Below, one piece after another: positions 20,957 to 34,072 of a stretch of DNA of 64,000 nucleotides (the stretch's first letter is position 1; every line of letters begins with the position of its first letter). Made by a program: the position numbers and the translations under genes. The stretch is from assembly GCA_016748015.1 (NCBI GenBank), contig JAAOMT010000776.1, positions 62,755 to 126,754 of the forward strand, given 5' to 3'. This DNA is from Geosiphon pyriformis (lineage: Eukaryota > Glomeromycota > Glomeromycetes > Archaeosporales > Geosiphonaceae). The notes under the pieces are model-generated. The model ran no database searches. It had not been told where the DNA came from and worked only from the letters and a program-made list of their open reading frames with translations.

Positions 20957-22480
20957 CCAATAATCTAGTTGAAAACACTTTTTTCTAGACACAACTTCTA
21001 ATAAATCTTCTAACCAAATTAATTACTATCTTTTCAATAGTGCAACTATACTACAGTCTATTGGTATAATCAACAAAAAAAAACAATTAGATTTAAGTTC
21101 AATAAAACAATCTGTAATATTTTTGTTAATTTCTTCTTTATTAATAAATAAACTACTTTTTGTTACTCAAGTCATGACTTATAGAGATATTGTTAGACTG
21201 AAAAAATTCTTCAGTAAAAAAACAATATATACATATCAATTACAAAAGCTAAAAAAGTAATTAGTGCCAATAATTAGAACAAGACCAGAACAATTTAAGC
21301 TCTACTGTTTTTTTTTAATAGAAATTGCAAATTCATGATACCAAAATCTTGAAAAAAAACCAAATGACTTTGCTATTTTCAAACTTATAATACTTTTGTA
21401 ATTCCAATACACTTATTAGGCTACAAAACCAGTTCAGTATAATAAAACAAAAAGATTACAAAGTAGTAATCACTTATCTTAAACAATTTAATCAAATTTT
21501 TTGCCAAATTTAGGCAATTGAAAAAGACTATTACATACTAGAGCAAGTTCTCAACCAATTTATCAGAAGACTAAGAAACAGTATTTTTTAATTCATTAAA
21601 TCTTAATACCTTAATAACTTACAAGAGACCATAATACTTGTTTGTAACTTTGAATTAGTAAAACAAGAAACCAATTATATCCAAGCTGTTAACTTAGCCA
21701 TAAACAAAACATTAGATATTAATGCAAAGCTTATTTGATTAAGTAAAAAATTGACTCAAAAAATTGAAAGATTTTTAGCAGAAAATTCTAAAACTTATTA
21801 GCCATCACAATATAAAAACAACTCCAATAACTATAAAAAATAGTAGAATTGACAACAACAACAATTTTGGAAGTTAAATTCTCATAATTGCTATTATTGT
21901 TAAAAACCTAAACATATTGTAAAGGATTGCAGAAAAAAAATAGCTAGTTAAAACTAAAAATGTCAATATCAAAAATAACCAAAATATTTTTAAGCTATAG
22001 AATTCTAATATTTATTGTTATCATATCAACAATTACAGTATCCATCTCAACCATCTCCAACTTATTATCAATATTCATAAACAATAATACTAATGCCACC
22101 TTAGTATTAAGCACTATTCTATAACAACTCCAAATTTTGAATCATTAACTATAATTAGAAATGGCAAAACAATAGTAAAAATCAAATACAACTTATTAGC
22201 AGACTAACTCAACATATAAATTATAATAATTTACTATTATGAACAGTCCCAATAGGATATCCAAATCAAGCTTTATATTTTGGTTTGACAGAAACTCTGA
22301 ATTTTAATAATACTAAATCTTTAAAAGAGAAAGATGTAGTAGAAACTACCAATTTTTTCTCTTCTAATTGTAGTTAGATTATTAATATAATTCCTCTTAC
22401 TACTATTATTGAAGACAATATACTAGTTATTATATTTCTATTTGATATTAACAGTCTAAATACTATTAATCTCTTTAATA
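20957..22480 (+). pseudogene. G2 gag, continued, with knuckle
   Basis: After the G3 insertion the plus strand gives broken gag translations. 21889-21930 encodes CYYC, stop, KPKHIVKDC, a CX2CX4HX4C knuckle with one codon turned to TAA. Sequence before it is Asn/Gln-rich, as in G4. No long frame survives. Confidence 0.75.
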
Positions 22481-22830
22481 GTACTCCTATTAATTAGGAT
22501 AAACCAATTATAACAATATACACTAATGCTAAAGTAAAAGAGTTAGATATTAAATTAATACTTAAAAGTAAATTTACAAGCAGCATAATTACAAAACAGC
22601 TTATGAATTAACTAGGTTACTAAATGGATTATACAACCACTGTTAAAATAATTACTGTGAATAGAAATACTAAAACACCAATAGAAAAAATCAACAATTT
22701 TGTTTTTAAAATCAGTGGTATTCAAATTTTAACAAAAATACTTGTTATAAAAGCCACTTAATACTAAGTCTTAATTGGAAACAATTAGTTATTAAAAACC
22801 AATATTATACTAAACTAAAACACACAAAAA
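22481..22830 (+). pseudogene. G2 aspartic protease
   Basis: Plus-strand translation near 22540-22620 reads IKLILKSKFTSSIITKQLMN, stop, LGY. It aligns with IKLIFDSGLANSIITQQLIDQL of G5, so the DSG triad is KSK here. Downstream KTPIEKINNFVFKISGIQ matches the rest of the domain. Confidence 0.8.
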
Positions 22831-23272
22831 TTTCAGATTATCTTTAATGGACAATATGCTAAAATACTTGTTACATATGTACATTTTAGAATCCAGATTT
22901 CAAATCATTCATTAATTAAATTCGAAAAAATAGTACTACAACTAACATTAAAGATTTATCAAGTGTCTTGGATTAATAAGTTCAAAACAAAGCTACCACT
23001 ACTCTCTACATGAAAAAAAGGAAAAAAAAAGATAATAAACTTTAAGACATCACTTCTATAAAAGAACCAATAAATAGTTGGCTTATTTTATACTTAACAC
23101 TAGTATTAAGGAAACACCTATCTTATATTTTATTTAAATACATAAATTATAACAAAAAGCTTATATATTATCCAAAGAGAAATATAAAATACACATCTGT
23201 TATTACTGCAAAATCTGTTACTAAAAACAATTTAAATAACCCAAATAACAAGGAAAATAAGACAACAAATCT

Positions 23273-24248
23273 TGTTTTACATGTAAACAAACTTTTTTTA
23301 ACAAAAAAATATAGAATAATATTCTTGGACAAGATAAAATATGTAACAAATTATGTCAATATACCATTTTTATTAGTGACTGGATAAACAAAAAAATGTT
23401 CATAAACACCATATAGTAAAAAGCTCTTTCATGATTGAATAGTTATCTATATAACAAAAATAAAATTTAAAGGATGACAAATGCTAAAATCAAAAATACA
23501 ATACCAAATAAAATTTTAGAAATAAAAAGCAACCCACCAAAGTCTGTTAAGATGTACTATATTTCCAATCTCAATATTATTAACTCTAGTATGAATAATT
23601 CAGAACAATTTTATAAATATTATTAAAATCTTATCTTTATTTAAAAAAAATAAAAACAAATATTAATTAACCTTAATAAAAAGCTATATGATTATTGTCT
23701 GATTCTTTGTTACTTCTAATATTGTGATGAGTGTAATCTATTAATTAATTTATTTTCAAAAACACTATATCTTATTTCAAAATTAACAAAACCTGAAAAA
23801 AATACAAATTTGTAACTAAAAATATGTTATTTCAAAAGCTAAATAGAACTATTAAAATAAAACAGTATTTTGTTTATTTTAACCTCTTCAAGAAGTTGAA
23901 ATTAAAATAATATAATAATAATAACAAAGAAATATGCTCTGAAAAAGCACATACAAATAATGCTGAATTCAATTTAAAAATAAATTTCAAAATAACTTTA
24001 AAAATTCTTATTAGTATTATGATTTAAATTGTATTCTGGTTTAGTCTCACAAAAAAAGAAATTAACATAAAAAAAAAAATTATTGATACAGAATATACAA
24101 AAAACATTATTGTAATATTATAAAACAATTTCAATAAATTCTATATAATTAAATTATAAAAAAAGATTGTTCAAGTTATTTTTTAGTTCTTTATAAAAAT
24201 ACTGTAATTAACTTTAATTATTATATGTAAAGAATTAAGGCTTATTGT
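23273..24248 (+). pseudogene. G2 cysteine motif and dUTPase-like region
   Basis: At 23273-23360 the plus strand reads CFTCKQTFFNKK, stop, NNILG...ICNKLCQY, the CX2C-X19-CX3C motif with all four Cys. At about 23950-24230 it reads AEFNLK, then SLTKKEINIKKKIIDTEYTKNIIVIL. This aligns with dUTPase motifs 1-3 of G4 and G5, and motif 3 Asp and Tyr survive. The segment ends at 24248, where G5 is inserted. Confidence 0.72.
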
Positions 24249-25081
24249 TGTTACAGATGATTATTTAGAATGTTAATGCAAATAATAAACCAGTAAATTG
24301 GTGCTTAATAGCTTAATAATATTAGTAATATCTGAAAATTTTCGTAATTTGAAGATTTTGGTTGAGTCTTTTGTATAATAGACAGAGATTCAATTGCTGT
24401 TTTAATACTCTTCTGGAAGCTTATTCTGTGAATTTTTTTCTCAGTTTGATGACTGATTTCTTTTAGTAAGCTATCCTCAATTTTCGAGTTTCTATTTTTG
24501 TTTTTTGGATTTTTTACCAGTTTTTTTTGACATTAATAACTCTGCATATTAATCCTTTAATCAATTAGTAAACAACAAACAAAATAAAAAAAAATAAAAA
24601 AAATAAAAAATTAGTATTCCATCAATAACTGTGATCAAGAGCTATTGGTTTAATATGGTTAAGTGTTAGATTCTATTAACATAAAGTGTTAATAAAATAG
24701 AAGTGATTAATATTTTTTTATTAAATAACAATAACATGAATTCAAATTATAATTAATATTTTATTAATATGTAATTTGATTACACTTTAAATTGTAGAAA
24801 ACTACTTTTGAAGAAAAAAATATTAGATAATTAATTGATTGTTAATATTAATTCTGAGATAAATTCTGTCTTTTTTGTTTTTAATATTCTTACTATATAT
24901 ACATAATTAATATTATACAAGATTTTTTTAATTTTTTTAATTTCTCTAGTCAGGAATTTTGAAATTCTTAAAATCTTGTAATTCTTCAAGAGAAATTCTG
25001 AAATTCTTCTTTTTATTATGTCTATTTTTAATTGGTTACTTTATCTCCTTATTAAAAATTCTTAAATTTTTATGAGTAATA
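24249..25081 (-). repeat. G5 3' LTR (left)
   Basis: 833 bp, aligned with the right LTR over its whole length. It contains a single copy of AATATTCTTA (24892-24901) at the spot where the other LTR took the N1 insertion. The LTR end and polypurine tract are duplicated in tandem just beyond (25064-25179). Confidence 0.87.
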
Positions 25082-25179
25082 ATATTTTTTTTTTTAATAT
25101 TAAGTTTTATTAAAATTTCTTAAATTTTTATGAGTAATAATATTTTTTTTTTTAATATTAAGTTTTATTAAAATTTCTT
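25064..25179. repeat. 58-bp tandem duplication at the G5 LTR/polypurine junction
   Basis: The unit starting AAATTTTTATGAGTAATA occurs at 25064 and again at 25122, nearly identical. It covers the last bases of the LTR, the T-run (polypurine tract on the minus strand) and about 25 bases of internal sequence. Confidence 0.85.
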
Positions 25180-27000
25180 AAATTTTTTAATTTCTCTTCT
25201 TAAATTAACTTCTTGACTTCTTTTTCGAGAATTATTTGGAAAATTTTGATTTGTAATTTTTTGAATTAAACATTGATAATCTTTCTTAATTGATTAATAA
25301 TTAGTGTGTTTATTATTAAATAAAGTAGTATTTCTGGTTAGTCTTGGAATCCTGTTTATAATTGATATATGACTTGTGCTTATGTAAATAAGTTGTTCTT
25401 TCCCACAAATTGTTCAAGTTGGTGCAATATTGTTATATCAAACAATTGTTTTGTGTTGTTAGTATACAAGTTCTGAATATTGAGATTTTGTTCCAAATAG
25501 TAATAGCAAAAGTTTCTTGAAAATTGTTGTGTCTACTATTTTCAGTTTTTTTCTGTTAATTCCTTATATAATGTTGTTGTTCTTGGTGTTTTTACTGATA
25601 ATTTTATTTTTGCTAGTATATTATTTACTATGTTTTTCAATTTTTTGTGTTTTTTGTATTAGTATTTTGGCTTTTTTTTTAATTTTTGTATTAAATAGTT
25701 TGTTAATTGATTGTAATTCCATGTTTAGTTGTTAGTATTGAATTAGTTGAAACATTTGTTGTGTGAATAAGTAAATGTTATCAAAATTTCCATTTTTCTG
25801 TTTTATTTTTGTCATATGTGTTAGTTTTTTATATACTTTTCTGTTATCTCAATTTGACATATTTGTGTTAATAATTATAATTGGTTCTAGATCTTATGAA
25901 ATCTTATCTGGTTGAACTAGTATTTGTTGTACTTTTAGTTGTAAAATATTACTGGTAAATGATAATGCTATATTGTAATATGGTTTTAGTCAATTTCTAT
26001 ATATTGTTTTAGTTAAGATTTTGTTGTCTTATCTTAGTTTATAAGCTCTATTTCTTAGGATTTTTTTGATATAAAATAGTTTGTCCTATTTGGTATTAAA
26101 TTTTCTACTTCATTGTTTTTTTATTTTGGTACAATATAAGAATACTTTGTCTTTAATCCTAAATTTGACTGGTTTATTTAGTAATTGGTTGTTATGTCAT
26201 TTTTTTGTTTTGCTTATGACTTTTGAATATTATCAACTGCTTTTTGCCTTTTGTTTTCTAATGTTTTTATTAAGTTATATGTTCTTTTTAGCAATGTTCT
26301 TTGGAAATTGGCTTCTGTTATTGGTTTTATTAGATATATATTAATATTTATCTCCACTAATAATGTTACTGTTCTATTATAAACAAGTTTAAATAGTATT
26401 GCCTATGTTGTATCTTGCTTTATTGTCTAATAAGCAAATAATACTGATGGTATAAACACATTTTATTCATTTTGGTTTTTTTGGATAATCTTGGCTATTG
26501 TTTTACACAATGTTTTGTTGAATCTTTTGACTAAGCTATTTGTTTGTGAATGATATAATAATAATAATGGTTTCTTAATTTCAAATCTTTGACTTAATTC
26601 TGTTAATGTTTTGTTTACAAAATAAGTTCCCTGGTCTGATAATAATTCTTTTAAACATTTGTGTCAACAAATCAAATCTTGATAAACAAATTCAGCTACG
26701 AATTCTGTATCTGTTTTTTGAATTGCTTTTGCTTCTGGCTATTTTGTGAAATAGTTCATGGCTACTGCTATATAATGATTGCTTCTGCTGGTTATTGTTA
26801 ATGGTCCAACTAAGTTAATTCTAATTTAATTAAATAGTTGTTCTATTTTAATTGGTCTTAGCAGTTTACTGGGTCTTGTTTTTCCTTTTTTTTAACAAGC
26901 ATTACAATTTTGAACATATTAAATAATATCTGAATACATAGATAGCCAATAGTATCTTTTTCTGGTTTTTTTTATAGTTGCTTTTTTATGAAAATGTTCT
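25180..27000 (-). pseudogene. G5 integrase and 3' region
   Basis: Minus-strand blocks match those of G4 in the same order. 26300-26400 corresponds to ATPFELVYSKT, 26640-26830 to the core with NYFTKWP and ITSRSNHYIAVAMNYF, and 26840-27000 to the degraded zinc domain. No open frame above 60 residues is in the right direction. The plus-strand hydrophobic frames at 25517-25735 and 26081-26344 are antisense shadows. Confidence 0.7.
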
Positions 27001-27179
27001 GCTGTTAAATCTGAATGTATATTAAATAGTATTGTTCTTTTTCTGGTTTTGTGATTACTTTGAGTGTCTAATCTGAGTATTTTCTGTTTTTTTGGTATAA
27101 TATATCTTAATAAGTAATAAAATATTTTACTTGTTATTTTATGTTGTTTTGTTTCTTTTGAGATAATTTCTCTTTGAAC

Positions 27180-28640
27180 TGTTGAGTATTAATATAATAT
27201 TGGAGTTGTTAATATTTTTGTGTGCTCATTTTTGTTATATTTTTGGGTTGAAATGTTTTTAAATTTGTTTTATTCATGACAAACTATCAGCATTTCTTTT
27301 TCTTTTTTTTTTTTATAATATATGATATAATTAAATGGTAATAATTCTATTTTTCATTTTGCATGATAATTGTTTTCAAATTATTATTTCTAGATTGATG
27401 TTAATTCTTTGTAATTAATATACACATCAAACTTTTGGCTCAAGTATTTTTTCTATTTGATAACAGTTCAATAAATAGCTAAGTGTTCTAATACTGAAGT
27501 TTTATAGTTTTTTTTGGCTAGACTTAAACTTCTGTTAGCATATGCTATTAAATGTTCTTATTTATCTATTTTTTTTGTAATAATACAGCTCCTAATACTT
27601 GACTAAATACATTAATAGTGATAATAAATGGCTTGTTATGATCTGAATAGATCAGTATTAGTGCTTGAATGAACTTTTTTTTTAAGATGTTAAAAGCTTT
27701 TTGTTGGGTTTTGGTCTATTTATATTTTATATTTTTTGCTTGGAGCTGGTAAAGTAATTGAGCCAGTTTGGAGAAGTTTTGAATGAAGTGGCAATAGTAT
27801 TGAACAAATTCCAAAAATGGTTTTAATTCCATAAAATTTGTTGGTACTGAAAAGTTCTTGACTATCTTAATCTTATCTGGATCTGTTTTTATGATCTTTG
27901 CTTACAACATGTTCCAAAAACTTAAGTTTAATTTTTCTAAAGAAGCATTTAGTTGTATTTAATTTCAATTTGGCTTTTTTTAACCTTTTAAACACTTGTT
28001 AAAGATAATAGAAATGATTATTAAATGTTTTGGAAAACATATTAATATTATTCAAGTAAACTACTACTGATTTTCATAATAATTTAGTGTATACAATTTT
28101 CATAAGTTGTTGAAAGATGGCTGAAGTATTGTTTAAGCCAAATGACATAACATTAAATTTAAAGTTCCTTTTTTTGGTTGTAAATGCTGTTTTCTCTTTA
28201 TTAGCTGGATTTATGACTACTTGTCAGCAACCACTATCTAAGTTCAATGTTAAAAACCATTTTTTTTCTCCAAAAGCATTGAATAATTTCTGAATTTATA
28301 GAATTAGATCATTGTCTTCACAAGTGACACTATTGAGTTTTTTATAATCTACACAAAAGTAAATTTTTCTATTCTTCTTATGGATGAATACCATTGGTAA
28401 TAACTATGAATTCATTGATAATTGAATTAACTTATTGTTTAACATTCTGTTAATTTTTTGTTAGATGATTTCATGGCTAGCTAGTAATATTCTGTATGCT
28501 CTTTGTTTAATTGGTATTGTATCTTTAGTTTTGATTTTGTATTGGATGATGTCAGTTTTGCCAAATTCATTTTCACTGGCAAAGATATTAGTGAAGTTGC
28601 TAAGTAGTATTTTGAGTTGCATCTGTTAAAGTAAGTCTAG
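27180..28640 (-). pseudogene. G5 RNase H and reverse transcriptase
   Basis: Near 27490-27540 the minus strand gives SLAKKNYKTSVLEHLAIY (RNase H). The RT box near 28035-28058 reads KSVVVYLNNINMFSK: YLNN instead of YLDD, the same double Asp loss as in G4. Further blocks (WFLTLNLDSGC, ITRKNRKIYFCVDYKKLN) match RT palm and fingers. Stops and frame changes throughout. Confidence 0.8.
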
Positions 28641-28689
28641 ATTTCCTAAGTTCATTTGTTTCAATTGTTTTAATTACAACAAATAATAT

Positions 28690-29700
28690 TTTTTTTGTCT
28701 ATATATGATTTATAATATAATATCTACATATTCACAAAGCTATAGAAAGTCTAGAATAGTAGTGGATGCTTTGATTCTCAACTTCAATGCTTAAGTATCT
28801 AATAGTAGTTCTATTTAGTATTATTATAAAGTTTCTAGTTGTATTGTATATTGGGATCTTAATGTATTTATTGTTCTTAGTGAATATATAAAAATTGGTA
28901 ATAGTAATCTCTTTTAATTCATAAATGTTTGTTTTAGCTTTAAAAATTTGGGGTTGGTTTTTTACTTTTCTTTTTATAACTAATATGTATTGGTTATATA
29001 GTAAAATAAAAATTGATTGATAAATAAAGATAATTTTTTTTTATTAATGGTTTTTTTTTCTGTTATATTAACTAGTACATTTATTTTATCAGTTGATTCA
29101 AATCTTTTAATCTCTCTTGTTGTAATCTCTAACTTTTTTCTTGTTTCTATTGATACTAACTGAGCTATTTTAACCAGAAACAGGAATATTATTTGTGCTA
29201 TTTTTTCATTTAATTCAATTATGTATTTTTTTCTGAATTATTTTGTAGCATTGCAATAATATTTTCTACATATTTTGCATTAATTATTTCTCTTCTGATA
29301 TTAATCTCTTTTTTTGCTAAACTAAATTTAGAGGCTAATTGGATTATTGTTGTTGCTAGAATTTTCAGTGCTATTTTCAAATCTATATTGATACACAAAT
29401 AGGGTTCTAATTTGATGACAGTTTTTTCTAAGTATCTAAGATCAAATCCTGCATCAGTATTATGCATGTGCTCTGGCATAATACTTTCATTATTATTGTT
29501 GAACCATTTTAGTTCCTGTTCTATTGACAGATCTGGAAACATGATATATTGTTTGGAATTGTAATTAGAGTTTGAATTATTATTATTGTTGTCATAGTAA
29601 ATAGAATTGGAACTATTGTTATTATTATTGTCAAAGTTTGAATCATAATTGATTTTTGATTTTGATTTTGATGTACATTTACTAATTGGTTTTTTTTTAA
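28690..29700 (-). pseudogene. G5 dUTPase-like domain
   Basis: The open part 29219-29542 holds motif 1 as AGFDLRY (residues 31-37, fully canonical), motif 2 as KFSLA (72-76) and motif 3 as EIINAKYVENI (85-95), where the catalytic Asp is Asn. Sequence below 29219 continues through stops into homologues of G4 motifs 4 and 5. An Asn-rich linker precedes it (29560-29640), as in G4. Confidence 0.8.
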
Positions 29701-30121
29701 AGATTAAATAGATTATGTGTAGTAGTAGATTGTAGATAAGATCACAATTATCACAATATTCGAAGTCACTAAGAATTAGGCAATGTTTGCATAGTCTTGT
29801 ATTTAATTATTTTAGCTTTTGTTTTTGCACTTTTCTAGTTGATGTTAGGTCTTGATAGTACTCATAAAATTGTTTTGGATTATCTATAGCATTGTCGAAA
29901 ATGTCAAAAATTAGGACAAATTTGGGTTTAAGAAGTGTTAGTGAATTATTTTTGATTTCTAGTATTTCTCTGGGTAAAACACTTTCAACTTTGGCACTTG
30001 CTATTTTTTAGATCTTATGTTTGTTGTATAGATAACTTTCCAAACATATAAGTGTTTATTTCTAGATAATATTAATTGAAATTCTTTTTCATATCCAGTC
30101 ATTGATTAAAATTATATATTA

Positions 30122-30205
30122 ACATGCTTTATCACATGTTTTTCTTTGTCCAGGAATGTTATTTCACATTTCTTTATTAGAAAAAATTATTCCACACATG
30201 AAACA
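30122..30205 (-). pseudogene. G5 cysteine motif CX2C-X19-CX3C
   Basis: The minus strand reads CFMCGIIFSNKEM, stop, NNIPGQRKTCDKAC. All four Cys are present at spacing 2, 19 and 3, with one in-frame stop at a Trp position of G4. The motif is shared with G2 and G4 and lies between protease and dUTPase. Likely zinc-binding by pattern; function unknown. Confidence 0.7.
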
Positions 30206-30723
30206 AAACTTATTGTCTCATTTTATTTGTTATTTGGGTCATCTAAAGTGTTTAAGAATACATGAACAATAATAATACTTGGTTGTTGTTGATTATTTTT
30301 TGTCATTGTTACAACATATGCTTATTGTTGACAATTTTTTGTTATAATTAACACATATTAATTTGGGTCAATGATAATTTGGTTGTCTTGGTAATGAGAT
30401 ATTATACAGAGTATATATTGAGGTGATGGTTTGAAATTGTTCTTCTTTTTTTTCTTCTTTTTTTTCTTTTCTTTTCAGATCAGGATTGGTAGTAATTTGT
30501 TGTGATATTTATCAGCCCATAAAACTTGATAAGTTTTCCAGATAGGTTTTTTTTTTTTTTCTTCAAATTTTATTAGTAGATGCATGAAGTTTGATTTAAA
30601 ATGGCTGCAAGTAATAAGTACTTGAGTTTGCAAACTATTTTAATTGAGCTGTAGCTCCTGAGTGTTTTAGTTAAGTATAGTGTTAATTTTGGACAACCAG
30701 TTATTATTAATAAGAGCTTGGTA

Positions 30724-30969
30724 CTATATAAGTTCTATTATGAAAACCTTGATAAATGTTGTGATACTGTTAACTTCAAATAGAAAGTTATCAATTTTGC
30801 CAATAGAAGGTTTTGTTACTTCATTGGCTGTAATTATTTTGGTGTTGGCAACATGATTAACTTGGCAACTTAATTGGTCTATAAGTTGTTGTGTAATAAT
30901 ACTGTTTGCTAAACCACTATCAAAAATTAGTTTAATATGGTAATCATCAACTTTAAAATCTGTATACAT
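30724..30969 (-). pseudogene. G5 aspartic protease
   Basis: 81 open residues: MYTDFKVDDYHIKLIFDSG, then LANSIITQQLIDQLSCQVN and ITANEVTKPSIGKID. It has a complete DSG active-site triad and is the best preserved protease of the dUTPase-bearing family here. It would cleave the polyprotein. The frame is lost on both sides. Confidence 0.88.
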
Positions 30970-30999
30970 AATAATAATAAGTTTGGTGTTAAAAATGAC

Positions 31000-33250
31000 T
31001 TTACTGAATAATGAAATTTTGACTTAAATTTCCAGTTCAAAGAAAAATATGGCTACAAGTGATTTGTTTTTTGTAATAGTTGTTAGTGAAATGTTGTTGG
31101 TGAATGATTGTTGGTTGGTTTTCAAATTGTTGAATGGATTGTTTTCTGGAATAACCAAGAGACTTAAATAGTTTTGTAAATTCAGATTTTGAATATATCT
31201 ACTTTCCAAATTTATAAGACATAATCTTGATAGTTGGTTTAATAAACTGTGAATCAGTTGGTGTATAACTATTACCAATCTCCAATTTTGTTGAGTGTGA
31301 ATACTCTTTGGTCTTTGGTTTTCAGTTGGTACTGTATTTTGGGATGGTGTTAAAATTTGTTGGAGTTAATAGATTATTTGTGACTATAAAGCTTAATAAA
31401 TTACTGATGTTGGAGTTTGATAGATTGGAGGTAATATATATTGGTTGTTGCATTATTGATACATAAAATAATAAATATTGTTCTAATAACAAAGTATTGA
31501 CATAGTTTGGAGTTTGAAACCTGCAATCAGAATTTTAATATTAATTTCTTGATTATTATTTTTTCTTAAGTGACAATCTATTTTTAAATGGTCTTGCTTA
31601 TTATAGTAGTAACAATTATGTATTTTCTGTTGTCATGATTGATTTGATAATGATAATGAACGTGACTGTTGTTAAAAATGGTTGGAATTTTCTGAATTTT
31701 TACAATATTGTAAAGGTTAATAAATTGTCTGATTGTTAATTAAGTACTCTTCTAACTTTTAATTGATTGAATTACTGAATTGTTTTAATTTGGTATCTAA
31801 TTCAGATAATTTGTTTATTATAAAATTTATGGCTTAAGTGTGATTGGTTTTAAGCTCAGCTGATTTAAAATCTCTGGTGTAGATAACTGTGTCTTAAAGA
31901 GTACTTGGATGTATTGGATGTACTTATTGCAAGAGTCTACTGTATAATTTATAAATAAATTAATTCAAGATTTGTGATGCTATAAAATAGTCAACTTTAA
32001 TTATCTGAATTTGGCATAAATTTTGATAGAAATGTTTCAAGTATGTGGTAACTGTTTCTGTGTTCTCTTATTTAATTGTAGTAAAACTAGTTAACAGATA
32101 GTTAATGCTATTATTATTACTAAAATATTGCAAAAATACAGTTTTGAATATAATAAAATCTTGTGGTTTGTTTATAAGATTTTGATACCATAAGTTAGTA
32201 ATATTCTACAAAAAATATGGGATAACTTGGAGTGCTCTGACATTGTTCTATTTGTTGGCTGTGATGGCTTTTTCATATTGTTGAATTATGCTTGGACATT
32301 GTCTTTTTTACCAATAAACTTTTTAAATTTAATAATTGGTATATATACTATTTGTATAAAATGTTGTTGTTGTTGTAATTGTTATAATATGGTAATTGGT
32401 ACAATCAGTGATTAATTGATTGGATTTATTGAAAGTAAATTTTATGGAATAATAAGAGCTGAGTTTAAATTGTTTGGGTTTTGCTGAATTAAAACAATCA
32501 GAGTTTGAATTTCTAGATTTTCTAAGATCAGATTTTGATTATAAATTTCCTGATTATTGTTTTTTTTTCTTCCAAATTGGTTCTTTTTTAAGAACTGAAA
32601 TCTGGTTGGAATGGTGGTAATTAAAGTTCTGATGAGATTGTTAATTATAATTTATATTCTTTAAAGAAATTGTCATAACTTTCAAATAATTTGGCTTTTT
32701 TTTAATTGTTTTAAAACAGTATTCTAGATAATGGTGTTTTTGATATGACCATGATTAATATTATTTGGATGGTACTTTCTGGTGTATAATTGTATAATAA
32801 GTAAATAGATAAAACTACTTTTGGTTTTTTTTATATAAGTGGTTGTATTTTTTTTGGAGTTTCTGTTGATGTTTGTAATTTTTCTTTTTTGTTGTCTGTA
32901 AAGGTAATAGGAAATTTTTGTAAGATGTGCTTCTCAATTTCTTTGTTGATTTCTGTGATTATTAGTACAAACAAATAATTTTGTAAAAGCATGGTGTTTT
33001 GAAGTAATTCACTATAGAAATTGTTAAGTGCTGTTTCCGGATTTTTTTAGTTTTTTAAGTAAAATTTAATCTTTTTATTAACATAAAAATTGAAAGCTAA
33101 TTCTGCTGGCCAATAGTTATTTGTTAGTTCAAGGTAAATTTGGTAATGTTGAAATAAAGCTTTTATAAATTTCAAGTGGTTTGTTTTTATTTCTTCTGAT
33201 TTTGTCACTGTTTCAGATAATTGTTGTTGATGCTGATTTTTTGCTGGATT
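31000..33250 (-). pseudogene. G5 gag
   Basis: Broken gag. A degenerate knuckle lies at about 31570-31612 (CYYYNKQDHLKIDC, second Cys changed to Tyr). The segment 33047-33271 (QLSETVTKSEEIK..., NYWPAELAFNFYVNKKIKFY) is the N-terminal part next to the primer-binding site. 31024-31278 is the stretch between gag and protease. Matches G4 gag in order. Confidence 0.7.
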
Positions 33251-33252
33251 AT

Positions 33253-33270
33253 ATTTCACAAGAAGCACCA
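33253..33270 (-). promoter_or_regulatory. G5 primer-binding site
   Basis: Minus strand TGGTGCTTCTTGTGAAAT, two bases inside the 5' LTR. Matches the G3 and G1 sites except for one or two bases. Confidence 0.75.
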
Positions 33271-33272
33271 AA

Positions 33273-33927
33273 TGTTACAGGTAATTATTTGGGATGTTGA
33301 TACAAATAACAAATCTATAACTTAGTACTTAATAGCTTAATAATATCAGTAATATTTAAAAATTTTCATGATTTGAAGGTTTTAGTTGAGTTTTTTGTAT
33401 AATAAACAGAAATTTAATTGCTGTTTTAGTATCCTTTCAGAAGTTTATTTCATAAATTTTTTTCTCAGCTTGATGACTGGTTCTTTTTAATAAGCTATCC
33501 TTAATTTTCAAGTTTCTACTCTTGTTTTCTGAGTTTTTTACCAGTCTTTTTTGATGTTAATAATGTTATACATAAATTTTTTAATCAATTAGTAAACAAC
33601 AAATGAAATAAAAGAAAATAAAAAAAATAAAAAAAAATAAAAAAAAATAAGAAATTAGTATCTTGTTAATAATTATAATCAAGAGTTATTGGTCTAGTGT
33701 AGTTAAGTATTGAATTTTATCAACATAAGACATTGATAAAGTGGAAGTAGTTAATATTCCTTAATTAAATAACAATAACATAGATTCAAATAATAATTGA
33801 TATTTTATTAATATGTGATTTAATTCCATTTTAAGTTGTACTTTTGAAGAGAAAATATTAGATAATTAATTGATTGTTGTTATTAATTCTAAAATGAATT
33901 CTGTTTTTTTTGCTTCTAATACTCTTA
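33273..33927 (-). repeat. G5 5' LTR (right), first part
   Basis: Begins TGTTACAGG and aligns with 24249-24901. It is interrupted by N1 after AATACTCTTA and continues at 40675. Confidence 0.88.
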
Positions 33928-34072
33928 AAAAAAAACTTCTTTCTCTCTTTTGTTCTAAATTCCCAAAAAAAAGTCAAAGTTTTTTGAAAAAAGTTTTTTT
34001 ACAATTCAGTATAATAAATTCAAATCCTTTATTCTTGATTATAAGACCACTGTTGGCTGTAGTATTGCTGTT

